Below, piece after piece: positions 16,532 through 27,200 of a DNA stretch of 64,000 bases. The stretch's first letter is position 1; each line of letters opens with the position of its first letter. Both the position numbers and the translations under genes were made by a program. The notes beneath the pieces are model-generated. The model ran no database searches and was not told the DNA's origin. It was given only the letters and a program-made list of their open reading frames with translations. Origin of the DNA: Acidimicrobiales bacterium mtb01 (GTDB lineage: Bacteria; Actinomycetota; Acidimicrobiia; Acidimicrobiales; Ilumatobacteraceae); contig NBNI01000007.1 in NCBI GenBank assembly GCA_004379135.1, positions 793,501 through 857,500 on the forward strand. Reading direction: 5' to 3'.

Positions 16532-17950
16532 ATGACCTGCCCACACCTCCTTCCCGACCGCTGTTTGCTCGATCCTGCGTACGTCGACGTCGATGTCGAA
16601 CTGTTCGTGCGACACCTCCTCGGCCATCGACGAATCACCGACGACCTCATCGACGTCGCCTGGTTCTGCCTCATGAACGACCACTTCCACGACACACGAT
16701 GGATGCACGACCTGCTCGAGGGCCAGCCGCTCCCGTTCGCCGAAGTTGCCTACGACGTCGTGCCCGGTGAGCCACCACAGCAGGGGCTCGTTCGATGGGC
16801 GATCACTCCGGACATGCTCACCGCAGTCGATGACTGGCTCGATGGAGGTGATGCCAATCGGCCCATCCGTGGCTACGACTCGACCCGGAAATCACTCGTG
16901 CTCCTCCTCTGGGGGCATGGCTGCGGGGTCGGCTCGCATGCCGAATGGCGGCGCTCGACCCGCCGTCGGCAAGCGCTCGAGTCGCTCATCCCCGACATGC
17001 CGCTCGCCGTCGACACGCTCGTCGGCACCAACGTCGCCGGCCTAGACCGACATCAGGTTCTCGTCGCTCTGAGACGCCTGCACGAGGTCGGCGGGATGGG
17101 GGTGCTCGGCCTCGGCACCAAACTGGTCGACGCTCAGGCTGTGGGCCAAGTACTACGTCACGCGGAGCGGGCTGATGCAATCAGGGCTGTGCGGCCGGTC
17201 GTTCTCGAGCGAACGAGCACCGTGGCCCGCATCGGTAGCCATGGCATCGGCGCCCTGCGCTCGAGCCTGCGTGCGGCCCGCCTCACCCGTGATTCCGCCC
17301 TCTTCGCCACCGTCCAACTCGGCCGCTCGGTGCACCGCAAGAGTCTCGGACTACGGCGACCTGCGACTGACCAAGGTGCCGCCGAGTTGGCCTCGCTGGC
17401 CCAGGTGCACCGGACCATCGGTGCGCTCATGCTCCACCATCCAGTGAGCATCGACCGATCTGCATCGCTCTATCCGATGACCGAGGTGCCGGTGTACAAG
17501 AAAGGCAACTACCGAGCCGGGCACCCGAGTGGACTGCCACTGCGGGACCTCGACGGGAGTATCCACCCGAGACTTCGGTCGGCGACCCGCACCCCAGACG
17601 GGGCCGTCTGGACGGCATGGGATGCTCCGCTCGAGCCCTCAATCCTCATCGAGTTCGAGGCTGCCCCGGGCAACCTGCAGCTCGAGTCGCACGTCGAGAC
17701 CGGGCTGTGGGCGTCATCGAAGTGGGGGAAGCCGATCACGCTGCTCATCGTGACGACTCCCCAGTCCCACACATCAGTGCGACGTGGACTCGACTGGCTC
17801 TACATCGACGACATCGCCAACAAGTACCGGTACGACTGGCCGGGAGCGGACCTAACCACCCGACTCGTCAAGGCGCACACCCTCGCTGATGAGTGCCCAC
17901 TCCACGGTGACAGTGCCGAGGAGTACCAGCTCCGCGTCGACCGACATTGA
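16532..17950 (+). CDS. Large hypothetical island protein
   Basis: A 472-residue protein I cannot assign. Visible are an acidic N-terminus, a central Arg-rich helical stretch (about 215-290), and a C-terminal part with alternating strands (SILIEFEAAPGN, PITLLIVTTP, GLDWLYIDD) that could be a nuclease-like or Rossmann-like fold. No membrane segments or signal peptide. ATG 16532 follows the operator cluster at 16446-16485. It converges on mcrC with only 3 bp between stops. Position beside the recombinase suggests an element maintenance or defence role, but there is no direct evidence. Confidence 0.55.
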   Translation: MTCPHLLPDRCLLDPAYVDVDVELFVRHLLGHRRITDDLIDVAWFCLMNDHFHDTRWMHDLLEGQPLPFAEVAYDVVPGEPPQQGLVRWAITPDMLTAVDDWLDGGDANRPIRGYDSTRKSLVLLLWGHGCGVGSHAEWRRSTRRRQALESLIPDMPLAVDTLVGTNVAGLDRHQVLVALRRLHEVGGMGVLGLGTKLVDAQAVGQVLRHAERADAIRAVRPVVLERTSTVARIGSHGIGALRSSLRAARLTRDSALFATVQLGRSVHRKSLGLRRPATDQGAAELASLAQVHRTIGALMLHHPVSIDRSASLYPMTEVPVYKKGNYRAGHPSGLPLRDLDGSIHPRLRSATRTPDGAVWTAWDAPLEPSILIEFEAAPGNLQLESHVETGLWASSKWGKPITLLIVTTPQSHTSVRRGLDWLYIDDIANKYRYDWPGADLTTRLVKAHTLADECPLHGDSAEEYQLRVDRH

Positions 17951-17953
17951 TAT

Positions 17954-19198
17954 TCACGCGACAGGCACGTTGCTCTGGTCCTTCCGAGTGAAATCGCCGG
18001 CGAGGGAGGCTTGATCCTCCGAGTCCAGGGGAGACCGGCAGAGATGCCCCAAGAGACGGGAGTAGGTCTCGTCTGTCTCACTGCGAGACAAATCGAGGTC
18101 GACATGATGAAGGTGCACCACGACGTCGCCAACTACAAGCCGGTTCTTCGGTGGCGGTACCGGGTAGATCAGATGTACCGCTGGCAGTCGGAAACGGTGG
18201 GCGTACGCGAGCACCTGGTAGAGGTCGCTTACGTCGACGCCCCGAATGTCGGGGAGCTTGTACTTCGTGTCGGCAATGGCGACGAGCTGACGGTGTTCGA
18301 GTACGGCGAGGTCCGGTCGGATTCCGACGTAGCCGTCCTCGTCCAAGGAGGCGGAGTACTGGGTTGCAAGCGTCACCCCCAGCCCACGCGCTGCATCCCG
18401 CAGTCGAGCCGCGACTTCGGCCTCGAAGACGGCGCTCATGTCAACCACGAAAGCACTTGCCCGGCTACCTCTGGACGCGGTGTCCTCGATCGTCGTCGCC
18501 TTCAGGACCAGGACCGCGAGACCGACGGAAGTCCGGTAGCGCTCGTTGAGCCGACTCCAGACGATGTTGTCGGCGGTACTGGCGCTGAAGGTGGGCGTCA
18601 CTTCGTGCAGCATCATTCCGATGCGTTGGAGCCGTCGACGGACCGAGCTGTCGAGTCGTGTGATGCGCAGGAGCCGCGCAGCCGCCCCGGCGAGAAGTTG
18701 GTTTTCGGCAATGTCGGGTGTGAAGTCGTCATAGGTGACTTCGACAGGTAGTGGGAGACCCGCTCGGGCGGCGACGTGGCGGCCCATGTCGATCCTGCCC
18801 CTGATGGTGAGCAGCGACTCGTCGACGGCTCTGTAGCCGTTGAGCAGTCCCTGGGCGAGCAACTTCTCGGTCTCTGTAGCGAAGGCAGCGGCGATCATCG
18901 AGGTGAGGTCGTCGTCGTCACCCCAGTCCACGTTGTCGGCAGCGAATGTGACCTGACCAAGGTGCCTGGAGAGCAGAGACAGCAGGCGTCGGAGGTCGAC
19001 CTTTGGTCGAATCCTGATTTCGAGACCGTCGAAGGAGACAGCTCCGACGTAGCTCTGTGCCGACACTTGCCACTTGCCGGCGCGCTGAGGATCGGGGGCG
19101 ACCTTGACGTACTTCGAGGCCGCCAGCATGGCAACGTGAGGCGCCGAAAGGTCGAGTTCCCTGGCCGTGCCCCACTCGGTGAGGTCGATGGTGGTCAC
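17954..19198 (-). CDS. mcrC: McrC, nuclease subunit of McrBC
   Basis: A 414-residue protein that partners the McrB motor to cut DNA carrying modified cytosine. The N-terminal part (WGTARELDLSAPHVAMLAAS, then VGAVSFDGLEIRIRPKVDL) is the conserved McrC start that contacts the AAA+ ring. The C-terminal PD-(D/E)XK nuclease shows IRPDLAVL followed by AIADTKYK, the Asp and Asp-x-Lys of the active site. GTG 19198 overlaps the mcrB stop by 4 bp (GTGA), so the two are translationally coupled. Confidence 0.9.
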   Translation of the reverse strand: MTTIDLTEWGTARELDLSAPHVAMLAASKYVKVAPDPQRAGKWQVSAQSYVGAVSFDGLEIRIRPKVDLRRLLSLLSRHLGQVTFAADNVDWGDDDDLTSMIAAAFATETEKLLAQGLLNGYRAVDESLLTIRGRIDMGRHVAARAGLPLPVEVTYDDFTPDIAENQLLAGAAARLLRITRLDSSVRRRLQRIGMMLHEVTPTFSASTADNIVWSRLNERYRTSVGLAVLVLKATTIEDTASRGSRASAFVVDMSAVFEAEVAARLRDAARGLGVTLATQYSASLDEDGYVGIRPDLAVLEHRQLVAIADTKYKLPDIRGVDVSDLYQVLAYAHRFRLPAVHLIYPVPPPKNRLVVGDVVVHLHHVDLDLSRSETDETYSRLLGHLCRSPLDSEDQASLAGDFTRKDQSNVPVA

Positions 19199-21408
19199 TG
19201 CGACACGGCCGAGCGAACGCTGTCGAAGCTGAACTCGTGCGGGTCCTGACTGGTGCCGTAGAAGCGTTCTTCGAGCAGCGGCAGGATCGAGTAGTCCCAC
19301 ACACGTCGGAGATGAGCTTCGTCGGCAACTTCGGTGCTCATCAGGTACGAGGGGCCGATGGCCAGGTCCGGTGTCGCCAGCCTGTCGTTCAGTTCGTCGA
19401 GGAGCCGTGCAGCCAGGTCTGGCAGCCCATTCCGTGCGAGCCAGCGATCGAGCAGCCCCTTGATCGGCGGTCGCTCGGGGCTGAGCTCGATGAAGTAGAA
19501 GCGGCGACGCATCGCCGCATCGACCAGAGCAATGGACCGATCGGCCGTGTTCATCGTTCCGATCACGTAGAGGTTTGGCGGCAGTGAGAACTCGTCGTCG
19601 GAGTACTGCAGCGTGATCGCCCGATCTCGGTACTCGAGGAGGAAGTACAACTCCCCGAAGACCTTGCCCAGGTTGGCCCGGTTGATCTCGTCGATGATCA
19701 GGACGTGCGGGACGCCGGGCTCGGCCATGGCCGCAGTGGCGATCCGTCGGAGCGGGCCGTGCTTGATCTCGAAGGCGACACCTGAACTGGTGGTGGACAC
19801 CGGCCGGTAGCCCTCGAAGAAATCCTCGTAGGTGTAGCTCGGGTGGAACTGGACCAGCTCGGTGGTCCCTCCGGCCGAGGAGATGTGATCCGCAAGGTGC
19901 TGGGCGATGAAGGTCTTACCGGTCCCTGGGGGGCCGTAGAAGACCAGCTGGCGCTTCGACTGCAGCAGAGCGATCACCTCGTCGAGCCACTCCCGGGTCA
20001 CCAGCAGTTGGTCGGCAAGTGTCTCGGTCGCGGCGGGAAGGCTCTCGACCGAGGTTGATCGAACAGCGGTCGGCGTCTCGTCGTCGAGGGACAGGAGTGC
20101 CTCGACCTCGTCAATCACCGAGGTGATGTTCGACAGAGTGAGCAGGGTCCGGAGCTTCGAGTAGAGACCTGCACCGATACGACTGCGCATGGCTGGGGAG
20201 TCAGCGTTGAGCCACTCGACCGATCGGTACGTTTCCTTGCGAGTGCGACCGGTGAGGTCGTGAGCATCCGATGAGACGAGACCGACATACACGGATTGCC
20301 CGTTGACTGTGACGACGTAGTCGCCCACCTCGACCGAGTTGACGAACCGCCACACCTGGCCGAGTTCGGCCCCGAAGCCTCCCGATGCGGTGTCGATGCC
20401 CTCCGCCTCGGCCTGTTCTCGCAGCTGCTCCCTAGTCGCGCCTCGGGTGAGTGCGAAGGGAAACGAGTCGTCGAACTGGATGGCGCAGACCCCGCGGCTC
20501 AGCCAGTCGGGAACCTGAGTCCCTCCGGAGCCACGTACCAGCCATGCGCTGCGCTCGATGTTTGTGGCGTCGAGTGCGTCGTCCTCGCCCGGTGACGTCG
20601 CGGTGTCGAGAACCTCGGCCTCAGCAGGGTTCCAGAGCTCCAGCACGTCCGGTTGGTAGAAGCTGAAGCTCTCGCCGTGTGTTCCCGACAAACGACGGCG
20701 GATGTTGGCCACCGTTCGGTCAAGGTTGTCGCCAACCTCGTCGGGCAGAGCGAGGGAGGCCATGAGCTTCTTGTGGCCCTGGCTGACGCAGTCCTCGAAG
20801 GTGTCCGGATGGATGAGATGAAGGAGGGCGTGCCGCTGCGTCTGGTCAGCGGATCCCTCGATGCTGAACACGAGGTCGTAGAAGGCCCACGGATCGTCGA
20901 GCCAGCGTTTCCGCTGGGCGTCATCGGCCCGGAGCCACGAGTCAGCGAACCGGACCAGGTAAGAAAGGAGGAACGGGCGATGCACGTTGAACGACACGCC
21001 TGAGTGGACGCGACCGCGGTGGAGTGCATCGTCGAACACGCCCGTCGGGCCAGTGATCGCTCCAAAGCCGAGGACCTCATCGAGCAGTCGACGCTTCGCC
21101 CCGTAGCTCAGTTGGCGGGAGATCACGAGGTGTAGCCATGTGAGTTCCTCCAGCAACTGGACCGCCGTCGGTGCCACGTCCGACAACTGGTCTGCCAGCT
21201 TCTCTTGGAAGGAGCGCTTCCCCGTATCCGGCCGGTCGACGAACGAGGTGATCAGCGCAGAGGTCGACGCAGTCGTCCACACCTCGCTGACTCGAGGGTC
21301 CGAGTCATCCAGGAAAGCCGACTTCAGTTGCTCGAGGCAACGCTGCCGGAACTGATCCACTGCCTCGAAGTTTGCTGCTGCCTCAGGGGTAGTAGTTCGG
21401 GTTCTCAT
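19195..21408 (-). CDS. mcrB: McrB, GTP-dependent AAA+ motor of McrBC
   Basis: A 737-residue protein. The AAA+ domain in the C-terminal half has Walker A GPPGTGKT (about 491-498), FHPSYTYEDFFEGYRP, Walker B VLIIDEINRANLGK (about 567) and the McrB-type GTPase motif MNTADRS. The N-terminal half differs from E. coli McrB: residues about 300-400 (CAIQFDDSFPFALTRG, VGDYVVTVNGQSVYVGLV) look like an EVE/PUA-type domain of the sort that reads modified bases. That suggests this system senses a modified base through a different reader. Its promoter faces hsdM across 168 bp. Confidence 0.9.
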   Translation of the reverse strand: MRTRTTTPEAAANFEAVDQFRQRCLEQLKSAFLDDSDPRVSEVWTTASTSALITSFVDRPDTGKRSFQEKLADQLSDVAPTAVQLLEELTWLHLVISRQLSYGAKRRLLDEVLGFGAITGPTGVFDDALHRGRVHSGVSFNVHRPFLLSYLVRFADSWLRADDAQRKRWLDDPWAFYDLVFSIEGSADQTQRHALLHLIHPDTFEDCVSQGHKKLMASLALPDEVGDNLDRTVANIRRRLSGTHGESFSFYQPDVLELWNPAEAEVLDTATSPGEDDALDATNIERSAWLVRGSGGTQVPDWLSRGVCAIQFDDSFPFALTRGATREQLREQAEAEGIDTASGGFGAELGQVWRFVNSVEVGDYVVTVNGQSVYVGLVSSDAHDLTGRTRKETYRSVEWLNADSPAMRSRIGAGLYSKLRTLLTLSNITSVIDEVEALLSLDDETPTAVRSTSVESLPAATETLADQLLVTREWLDEVIALLQSKRQLVFYGPPGTGKTFIAQHLADHISSAGGTTELVQFHPSYTYEDFFEGYRPVSTTSSGVAFEIKHGPLRRIATAAMAEPGVPHVLIIDEINRANLGKVFGELYFLLEYRDRAITLQYSDDEFSLPPNLYVIGTMNTADRSIALVDAAMRRRFYFIELSPERPPIKGLLDRWLARNGLPDLAARLLDELNDRLATPDLAIGPSYLMSTEVADEAHLRRVWDYSILPLLEERFYGTSQDPHEFSFDSVRSAVSQ

Positions 21409-21463
21409 CGGCGACCTCGGTTCCTAATAAGTGGCCGCCGTAACACTCTATTTGTCACCTATT

Positions 21464-21478
21464 CGGCCGGATCGGCCG
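21464..21478. repeat. Inverted repeat in mcrB-hsdM intergenic region
   Basis: CGGCCG, GAT, CGGCCG form a compact inverted repeat in the 168-bp space between the divergent mcrB and hsdM genes. It could bind a regulator of both systems. The rest of the gap holds only promoter-like sequence (TTGCCA 21486-21491, TAGTTG 21508-21513). Confidence 0.35.
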
Positions 21479-21576
21479 CCACGCCTTGCCAATCCTGTCA
21501 TCTAGCCTAGTTGCGACCGGGAAAGTGACGTTCGCTCGTCCCGGCAGCCACGAGAAGGCAGGGCGGTGGACGCAAG

Positions 21577-23121
21577 GTGATTACCGGCGAACTGAAATCG
21601 AAGATCGACTCAGTCTGGAACGACTTCTGGTCGGGCGGGATCTCCAATCCCCTCGAGGTGATGGAGCAGCTCACCTACTTGCTGTTCATCAAGGGCCTTG
21701 ACGAACGTCAGACCCTCGCTGAACGCAAGGCCCACCGGACCGGCAAGCCGATCGAGAACCCGGTGTTCCCAGACGGCTCGTTCACGCCGACCGGCGCTGC
21801 GAGCGGCAGGCCCTACGAGGACCTGCGCTGGAACCGGTTCAAGAACTTCGCTGCCGCCGACATGTACGACGTCGTCAGTCGCTACGTGTTCCCCTTCCTC
21901 CAGGCTCGGGCAGCGGACTCCACACACGCAGCCCACATGGATGGCGCTCGGCTCACCATCCCGACGCCGGCCCTGCTGCAAAAGGCGGTCGACGGGCTCG
22001 ACGCCATCCCGATGGAGGACCGCGACACCAAGGGCGACGTGTACGAGTACATGCTCGCCAAGATCGCTTCGGCTGGCCAGAACGGCCAGTTCCGCACCCC
22101 TCGCCACATCATCCAGTTGATGGTCGAGATGACCGCCCCCGTGCCCGGCGACACGATCTGCGACCCGGCGAGTGGCACCTGCGGCTTCCTTGTTGCGTCA
22201 GCGGAACATGTTCGACGTGAGCACTCTGCCGAGTTGCTCGACCCGAAGGTGCTCAAGCAGTTCGACGAGCGAATGTTCCACGGCTACGACTTCGACAACA
22301 CGATGCTCCGCATCGGGTCGATGAACATGCAGCTTCACGGCATTGCCAACCCGTCGATCAAGTATCGAGATTCTCTCGCCCAGGACCACGCTGGCGACAT
22401 CGAGGCCTACAGCCTCATCCTCGCCAACCCGCCGTTCGCCGGGTCACTCGACTACGAGAGCACCGCCAAGGACTTGCTCCAAGTCGTCAAGACCAAGAAG
22501 ACCGAACTGCTCTTCCTCGCCCTGTTCCTCCGGTTGCTCAAGCCGGGTGGGCGAGCGGCTGTGATCGTTCCCGACGGCGTCCTCTTCGGATCATCGAAGG
22601 CCCACAAAGAACTGCGGCGGATCCTCGTCGAGGACCAGAAACTCGACGGCATCGTCTCGCTCCCTTCAGGCGTGTTCAAGCCGTACGCAGGGGTGTCCAC
22701 CGCCATCCTTCTGTTCACCAAGACGAACTCCGGCGGTACCGACCACGTCTGGTACTACGACCTCCAAGCCGACGGACGAAGTCTCGACGACAAGCGCACC
22801 CAGCTCCTCCCCGACGATCGGGCCGGCGTACTCGCTGAGCTCTCAGCCGAGGAGCACGAAAAGAACAACCTCCCTGACGCACTCGCTCGCTGGCGAGACC
22901 GAGACGGGACCGAGCTGTCCCGGAGCCGAACCGAGCAGTCGTTCTGCGTACCCAAGGCTGAGATCGCGGCCAACGACTACGACCTCAGCATCAACCGCTA
23001 CAAGGAGATTGTTCACGCAGAAGTTGCGCACGAGTCTCCGCAGGCGATTCTTGATGAGCTCGCGGGACTCGAGGACGAGATCCAGCAGGGGCTCGAAGAT
23101 CTCAAGGCGATGTTGAAGTGA
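21577..23121 (+). CDS. hsdM: Type I restriction system methylase HsdM
   Basis: A 514-residue N6-adenine methyltransferase. The N-terminal helical HsdM_N domain (GELKSKIDSVWNDFWSGGI, YLLFIKGLDE) precedes the catalytic domain with DPASGTCGF (about 193) for SAM binding and NPPF (about 283). It also contains the GQFRTPRHIIQLMVEM block shared by type I methylases. With HsdS it protects host DNA, and with HsdR it forms the restriction complex. The start is GTG 21577. The stop overlaps hsdS by 4 bp. Confidence 0.95.
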   Translation: MITGELKSKIDSVWNDFWSGGISNPLEVMEQLTYLLFIKGLDERQTLAERKAHRTGKPIENPVFPDGSFTPTGAASGRPYEDLRWNRFKNFAAADMYDVVSRYVFPFLQARAADSTHAAHMDGARLTIPTPALLQKAVDGLDAIPMEDRDTKGDVYEYMLAKIASAGQNGQFRTPRHIIQLMVEMTAPVPGDTICDPASGTCGFLVASAEHVRREHSAELLDPKVLKQFDERMFHGYDFDNTMLRIGSMNMQLHGIANPSIKYRDSLAQDHAGDIEAYSLILANPPFAGSLDYESTAKDLLQVVKTKKTELLFLALFLRLLKPGGRAAVIVPDGVLFGSSKAHKELRRILVEDQKLDGIVSLPSGVFKPYAGVSTAILLFTKTNSGGTDHVWYYDLQADGRSLDDKRTQLLPDDRAGVLAELSAEEHEKNNLPDALARWRDRDGTELSRSRTEQSFCVPKAEIAANDYDLSINRYKEIVHAEVAHESPQAILDELAGLEDEIQQGLEDLKAMLK

Positions 23122-24284
23122 GGTCGGCTGCCCTCGCCGATGTGTGCGAGATATTGATGGGACAAGCACCGACTGGAGACACCTACAACACCTCTGGTAA
23201 GGGGCTGCCACTCATCGCAGGCGCTGGCGACTTTGGCGAGACGTACCCGAGCCCCAAGAAGTTCACGACGGGCTCAAACCTCAGAACTTCGCTCCCCGGT
23301 GATGTGGTCATAGGCATCCGTGCCTCGATCGGTGACAAGGTGCTCGCAGATGGCGTCTACTGCCTGGGACGCGGAGTTGCCGGGCTGCGCGCTGGACCTC
23401 AGCTAGATCCTCGCTACCTGTGGAACTGGATTTCACACGCCGCCCCGACGCTGGCGGCAAAGGGCCGCGGTGCGACGTTTCTGCAGGTGAACAAGAACGA
23501 CATCGCGGAACTTGTCATCCCGATGCCATCCCTGGAGGAGCAGCGGCGGATCGCTTCGATCTTGGACGCAGCAGACTTACTGCGGACCAAGCGACGTCAG
23601 GCGCTCGAGAAGCTCGACTCCCTCAGCCAGTCGGTCTTCGTCGAAATGTTCGGCGATGGTGCAACGACGCCTGTCGATCCGCACGGGCGAACTCCTACGC
23701 ATAATGCTGGCTGGGTACATCGCAGGCTGGTTGACGTCGCTGAGCTTGCGACGGGCCACACTCCTGACAGGAAGATTGAGGACTTCTGGAATGGCGATGT
23801 GTCTTGGGTGAATCTCAACGAGATTCGAGAGCATGATGGCCGAGTCTGCTCAGGCACAGAGGCGCGTATCACAGACGCTGGCGTAAGGAACTCCTCCGCG
23901 GTGGTGCTACCTGCTGGAACCGTCTGCTTCTCTCGAACTGCATCTATCGGTTTCGTGACGGTGATGGGTATGCCGATGGCTACATCACAGGACTTCGTCA
24001 ACTGGATCTGTGGCGATGAACTCAACCCGCGTTACTTGATGGACGCACTGGTGATGTCCCGTTCGGCGCTGCGGGCATCGAGTTCCGGATCCACACACAA
24101 GACGATCTACATGCGTGACGCTGAGCGGTTCACTGTCCTGCTGCCCCCACGAGAGTTGCAGGATGGATATGTGGCGCGCGTTGAGGCCATTGACAACGTT
24201 CGAGGGCAGTACTTGGACTCGAACGAGGATCTTGAGGAACTCTACGCATCCCTTCAGCACCGAGCTTTTCGAGGCGCGTTGTGA
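23118..24284 (+). CDS. hsdS: Type I restriction specificity subunit HsdS
   Basis: A 388-residue DNA-recognition subunit with two target recognition domains. TRD1 covers about 1-130, ending GATFLQVNKNDIAELVIPMP; a coiled-coil spacer LEEQRRIASILDAADLLRTK follows; TRD2 begins near GWVHRRLVDVAELATGHTPD and ends STHKTIYMRDAERFTVLLPP with a shorter final helix. The DNA, especially TRD2 (23.7-24.28 kb), looks lower in GC than hsdM and hsdR, as expected for exchangeable specificity domains. GTG 23118 overlaps the hsdM stop and its own stop overlaps hsdR (GTGA). Confidence 0.92.
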   Translation: MRSAALADVCEILMGQAPTGDTYNTSGKGLPLIAGAGDFGETYPSPKKFTTGSNLRTSLPGDVVIGIRASIGDKVLADGVYCLGRGVAGLRAGPQLDPRYLWNWISHAAPTLAAKGRGATFLQVNKNDIAELVIPMPSLEEQRRIASILDAADLLRTKRRQALEKLDSLSQSVFVEMFGDGATTPVDPHGRTPTHNAGWVHRRLVDVAELATGHTPDRKIEDFWNGDVSWVNLNEIREHDGRVCSGTEARITDAGVRNSSAVVLPAGTVCFSRTASIGFVTVMGMPMATSQDFVNWICGDELNPRYLMDALVMSRSALRASSSGSTHKTIYMRDAERFTVLLPPRELQDGYVARVEAIDNVRGQYLDSNEDLEELYASLQHRAFRGAL

Positions 24285-27200
24285 CCACCTCGCAGTTTTC
24301 GTTCCTGGCGGCCGAGTTTCCCGACGAGTTCGCTATGGCGGAGTGGGCGGAGCGGCATGCGTTGTCGGACTCTGGGCCGGCGGTGATCTACGCGCGAAAG
24401 GCGTTGGAGTCGGGCGTCAAGTGGATGTACCGCTTCGACCGGTCGCTTCCGCAGCCGTACGAGGACCAGCTGAACGCGTACTTGAACGAGCCGGCGTTCA
24501 AGGCGTTGGCGAATGGTCACGTGTTCAACGTGGCAAAGAAGATCCAGCTGGCGGGCAACCGGGCGGTGCACGATGCGAAGCCGCCGACGAAGCTGGAAGC
24601 TGTCGAGGTTCTGTCGGCGCTGTTCCAGTTCAGCTTCTGGCTGGCTCACACCTACGGTCGGGAGGCGAAGCCCGACCCGGGTCTGAAGTTCAACCCACAG
24701 CTGCTGACCGCGGCGAAGATGGCCGCCGAAGCAGCGACTCTCAAGCAGCGTCAGGAGCTCGAGGAGCAGCTCGCCACACAGGCAGAGCAGGCCGCTGGAG
24801 CGAAGCAGCGCGCGGCCGAGTTGGCGATGACGGTGCAGGAGTTGAAGGCGGAGCGGGCGGCGTTGATCGCCGAAGTCGCTGCAGCGAAGAAGGCTGCCGA
24901 GCAGATGCCGGTCGAGGCGCACGACTGGTCCGAGTTTGAGACACGCAAGTACAAGATTGACGCTCTGCTTGCCGAAGCCGGATGGAAGTTGTCTGATCCT
25001 CGGGACCGCGAGTTCGAGGTAACCGGGATGCCGAACGGTGCCGGGGTCGGTTACGTCGACTACGTGCTGTGGGGCGAGGATGGTCTGCCGGTCGGTTTGG
25101 TGGAGGCGAAGAAGACGCTCGTGTCGCCGGCGACGGGGCAGCAGCAGGCGAAGCTGTACGCCGACTGTCTGGAGAAGATGACCGGTCAGCGGCCGGTGAT
25201 CTTCTTCACGAACGGATACGAGCACTGGATGTGGGACGACACCCAGTTCCCTCCTCGCCGGGTGCACGGATTCATGTCTCGTGAAGAACTGGCGTTGATG
25301 ATCCAGCGCCGATCGACCCGTAAGCCGCTGGCGTCGTTGGAGATCGACAGCAAGATCGTCGAGCGCTACTACCAGACCCGTGCGATCCGGGCTATCGGCG
25401 AGCACTTCGAACATGACCGGCAGCGCAAGGCGCTCCTCGTCATGGCGACTGGGTCGGGCAAGACCCGCACGGTGATCGCTCTGGTGGATCTGCTGATGCG
25501 AGCGAACTGGGTGAAGCGGGTGCTGTTCCTTGCTGATCGAACTGCGCTGGTGAAGCAGGCGGTAAACAACTTCAAGGAGCATCTGCCGTCGTCGGCCCCT
25601 GTCAACTTGGTGACCGACGGTGATCAGGAAGGCCGTGTGTACGTGTCGACCTATCAGACGATGGTCGGCAAGATCGACGAGTACAAGCCGGATGGGACCC
25701 GCCGGTTCGGATCGGGCCACTTCGATCTGGTGATCATCGACGAAGCGCACCGCTCCGTGTACCGCAAGTACCGGGGCATCTTCGACTACTTCGACTCCTA
25801 CTTGGTCGGTCTCACGGCGACACCGAAGGACGAGATCGACGCCAACACCTACGACCTGTTCGACCTCGAGACCGGAGTCCCGACCGACGCTTACTCGCTC
25901 GAGGAAGCAGTCAAAGACGAGTTCCTAGTGCCGCCCCGTGGTGTGTCGGTGCCGTTGAAGTTCATCCGTGAGGGCATCCGCTACGACGACCTGTCCGATG
26001 ACGAGAAGGATGATTGGGACGAGATCGACTGGGGTGAGGACGAGGAGGGCAACCCGCTCGATCCACCCGAGGAGGTCGATGCAGCCAAGCTGAACACCTG
26101 GCTGTTCAACACCGACACCGTTGATCGAGTACTCGAGACGCTGATGACCGATGGGATCAAGGTCGCCGGCGGAGACCGCCTCGGAAAGTCGATCATCTTT
26201 GCCAAGAACCAGCGGCACGCCGACTTCATCTACGAACGGTTCATCGCTAACTACCCGCACCTCGACAACGGGAACTTCGCCCGGGTCGTCACCCACGCCG
26301 TGAAGTACGGGCAGAGCCTCATCGACGACTTCTCCAACAAGGACAAGGCACCGCACATCGCCATCTCCGTCGACATGCTCGACACCGGCATCGACGTCCC
26401 CGAGGTCGTCAACCTGGTGTTCTTCAAGCTGGTCCGATCGAAGACGAAGTTCTGGCAGATGATCGGCCGCGGCACCCGCCTGTCCCGTGACCTTTTCGGG
26501 CCGGGCGACCACAAGACAGAGTTCAAGGTGTTCGACTTCTGTCAGAACCTCGAGTTCTTCTCCCAAGCCCTTCCACCTGCTGAGGGGTCGGGCGCGATGC
26601 CGTTGAGCGAACGGATCTTCAAGAGTCGTCTCGAACTGCTCCAGGCGTTCGACGCGGCCAAGGTCAACGGGGCCGAGCGTGCCGACGTCGCTGAGACGCT
26701 TCGCGCGGCGGTGGAGTCGATGAACGGGGACAACTTCCTCGTCCGCCCGCACCTCGAGCTGGTCGAACGCTTCCGCGCCCCAGAACCGTGGGAGACGGTG
26801 ACCATCGGTGAACTCGCCGAGCTCAGCGACCGGGTAGCGAAGCTCCCCACGCAACTCGAACCGGAGCATGAAGACAGCAAGCGTTTCGATGTCGTCATGC
26901 TCGCTGCCGAACTCGGAGCCCTGCGCGGGGAACCCTTCGAACGACAACGACAAGTCGTGATCAAGGTCGCCGCAGCGCTTGAGGAACAACGGGCAATCCC
27001 AGCGGTTGCTCAGCAACTCGAGCTGATCCAGGACGTCCAGCACGATGAGTGGTGGGTGAACGTCAGCTACTCGATGCTCGAACAGGTTCGGAAGAACCTG
27101 CGCCTACTGGTGCCGCTCATCGAGCGGACGAAGAAGAACATCATCTACACCTCGTTCGTCGACGAGCAGGGGGTAGGCGTCGAGATCGAACTCCCCGGCA

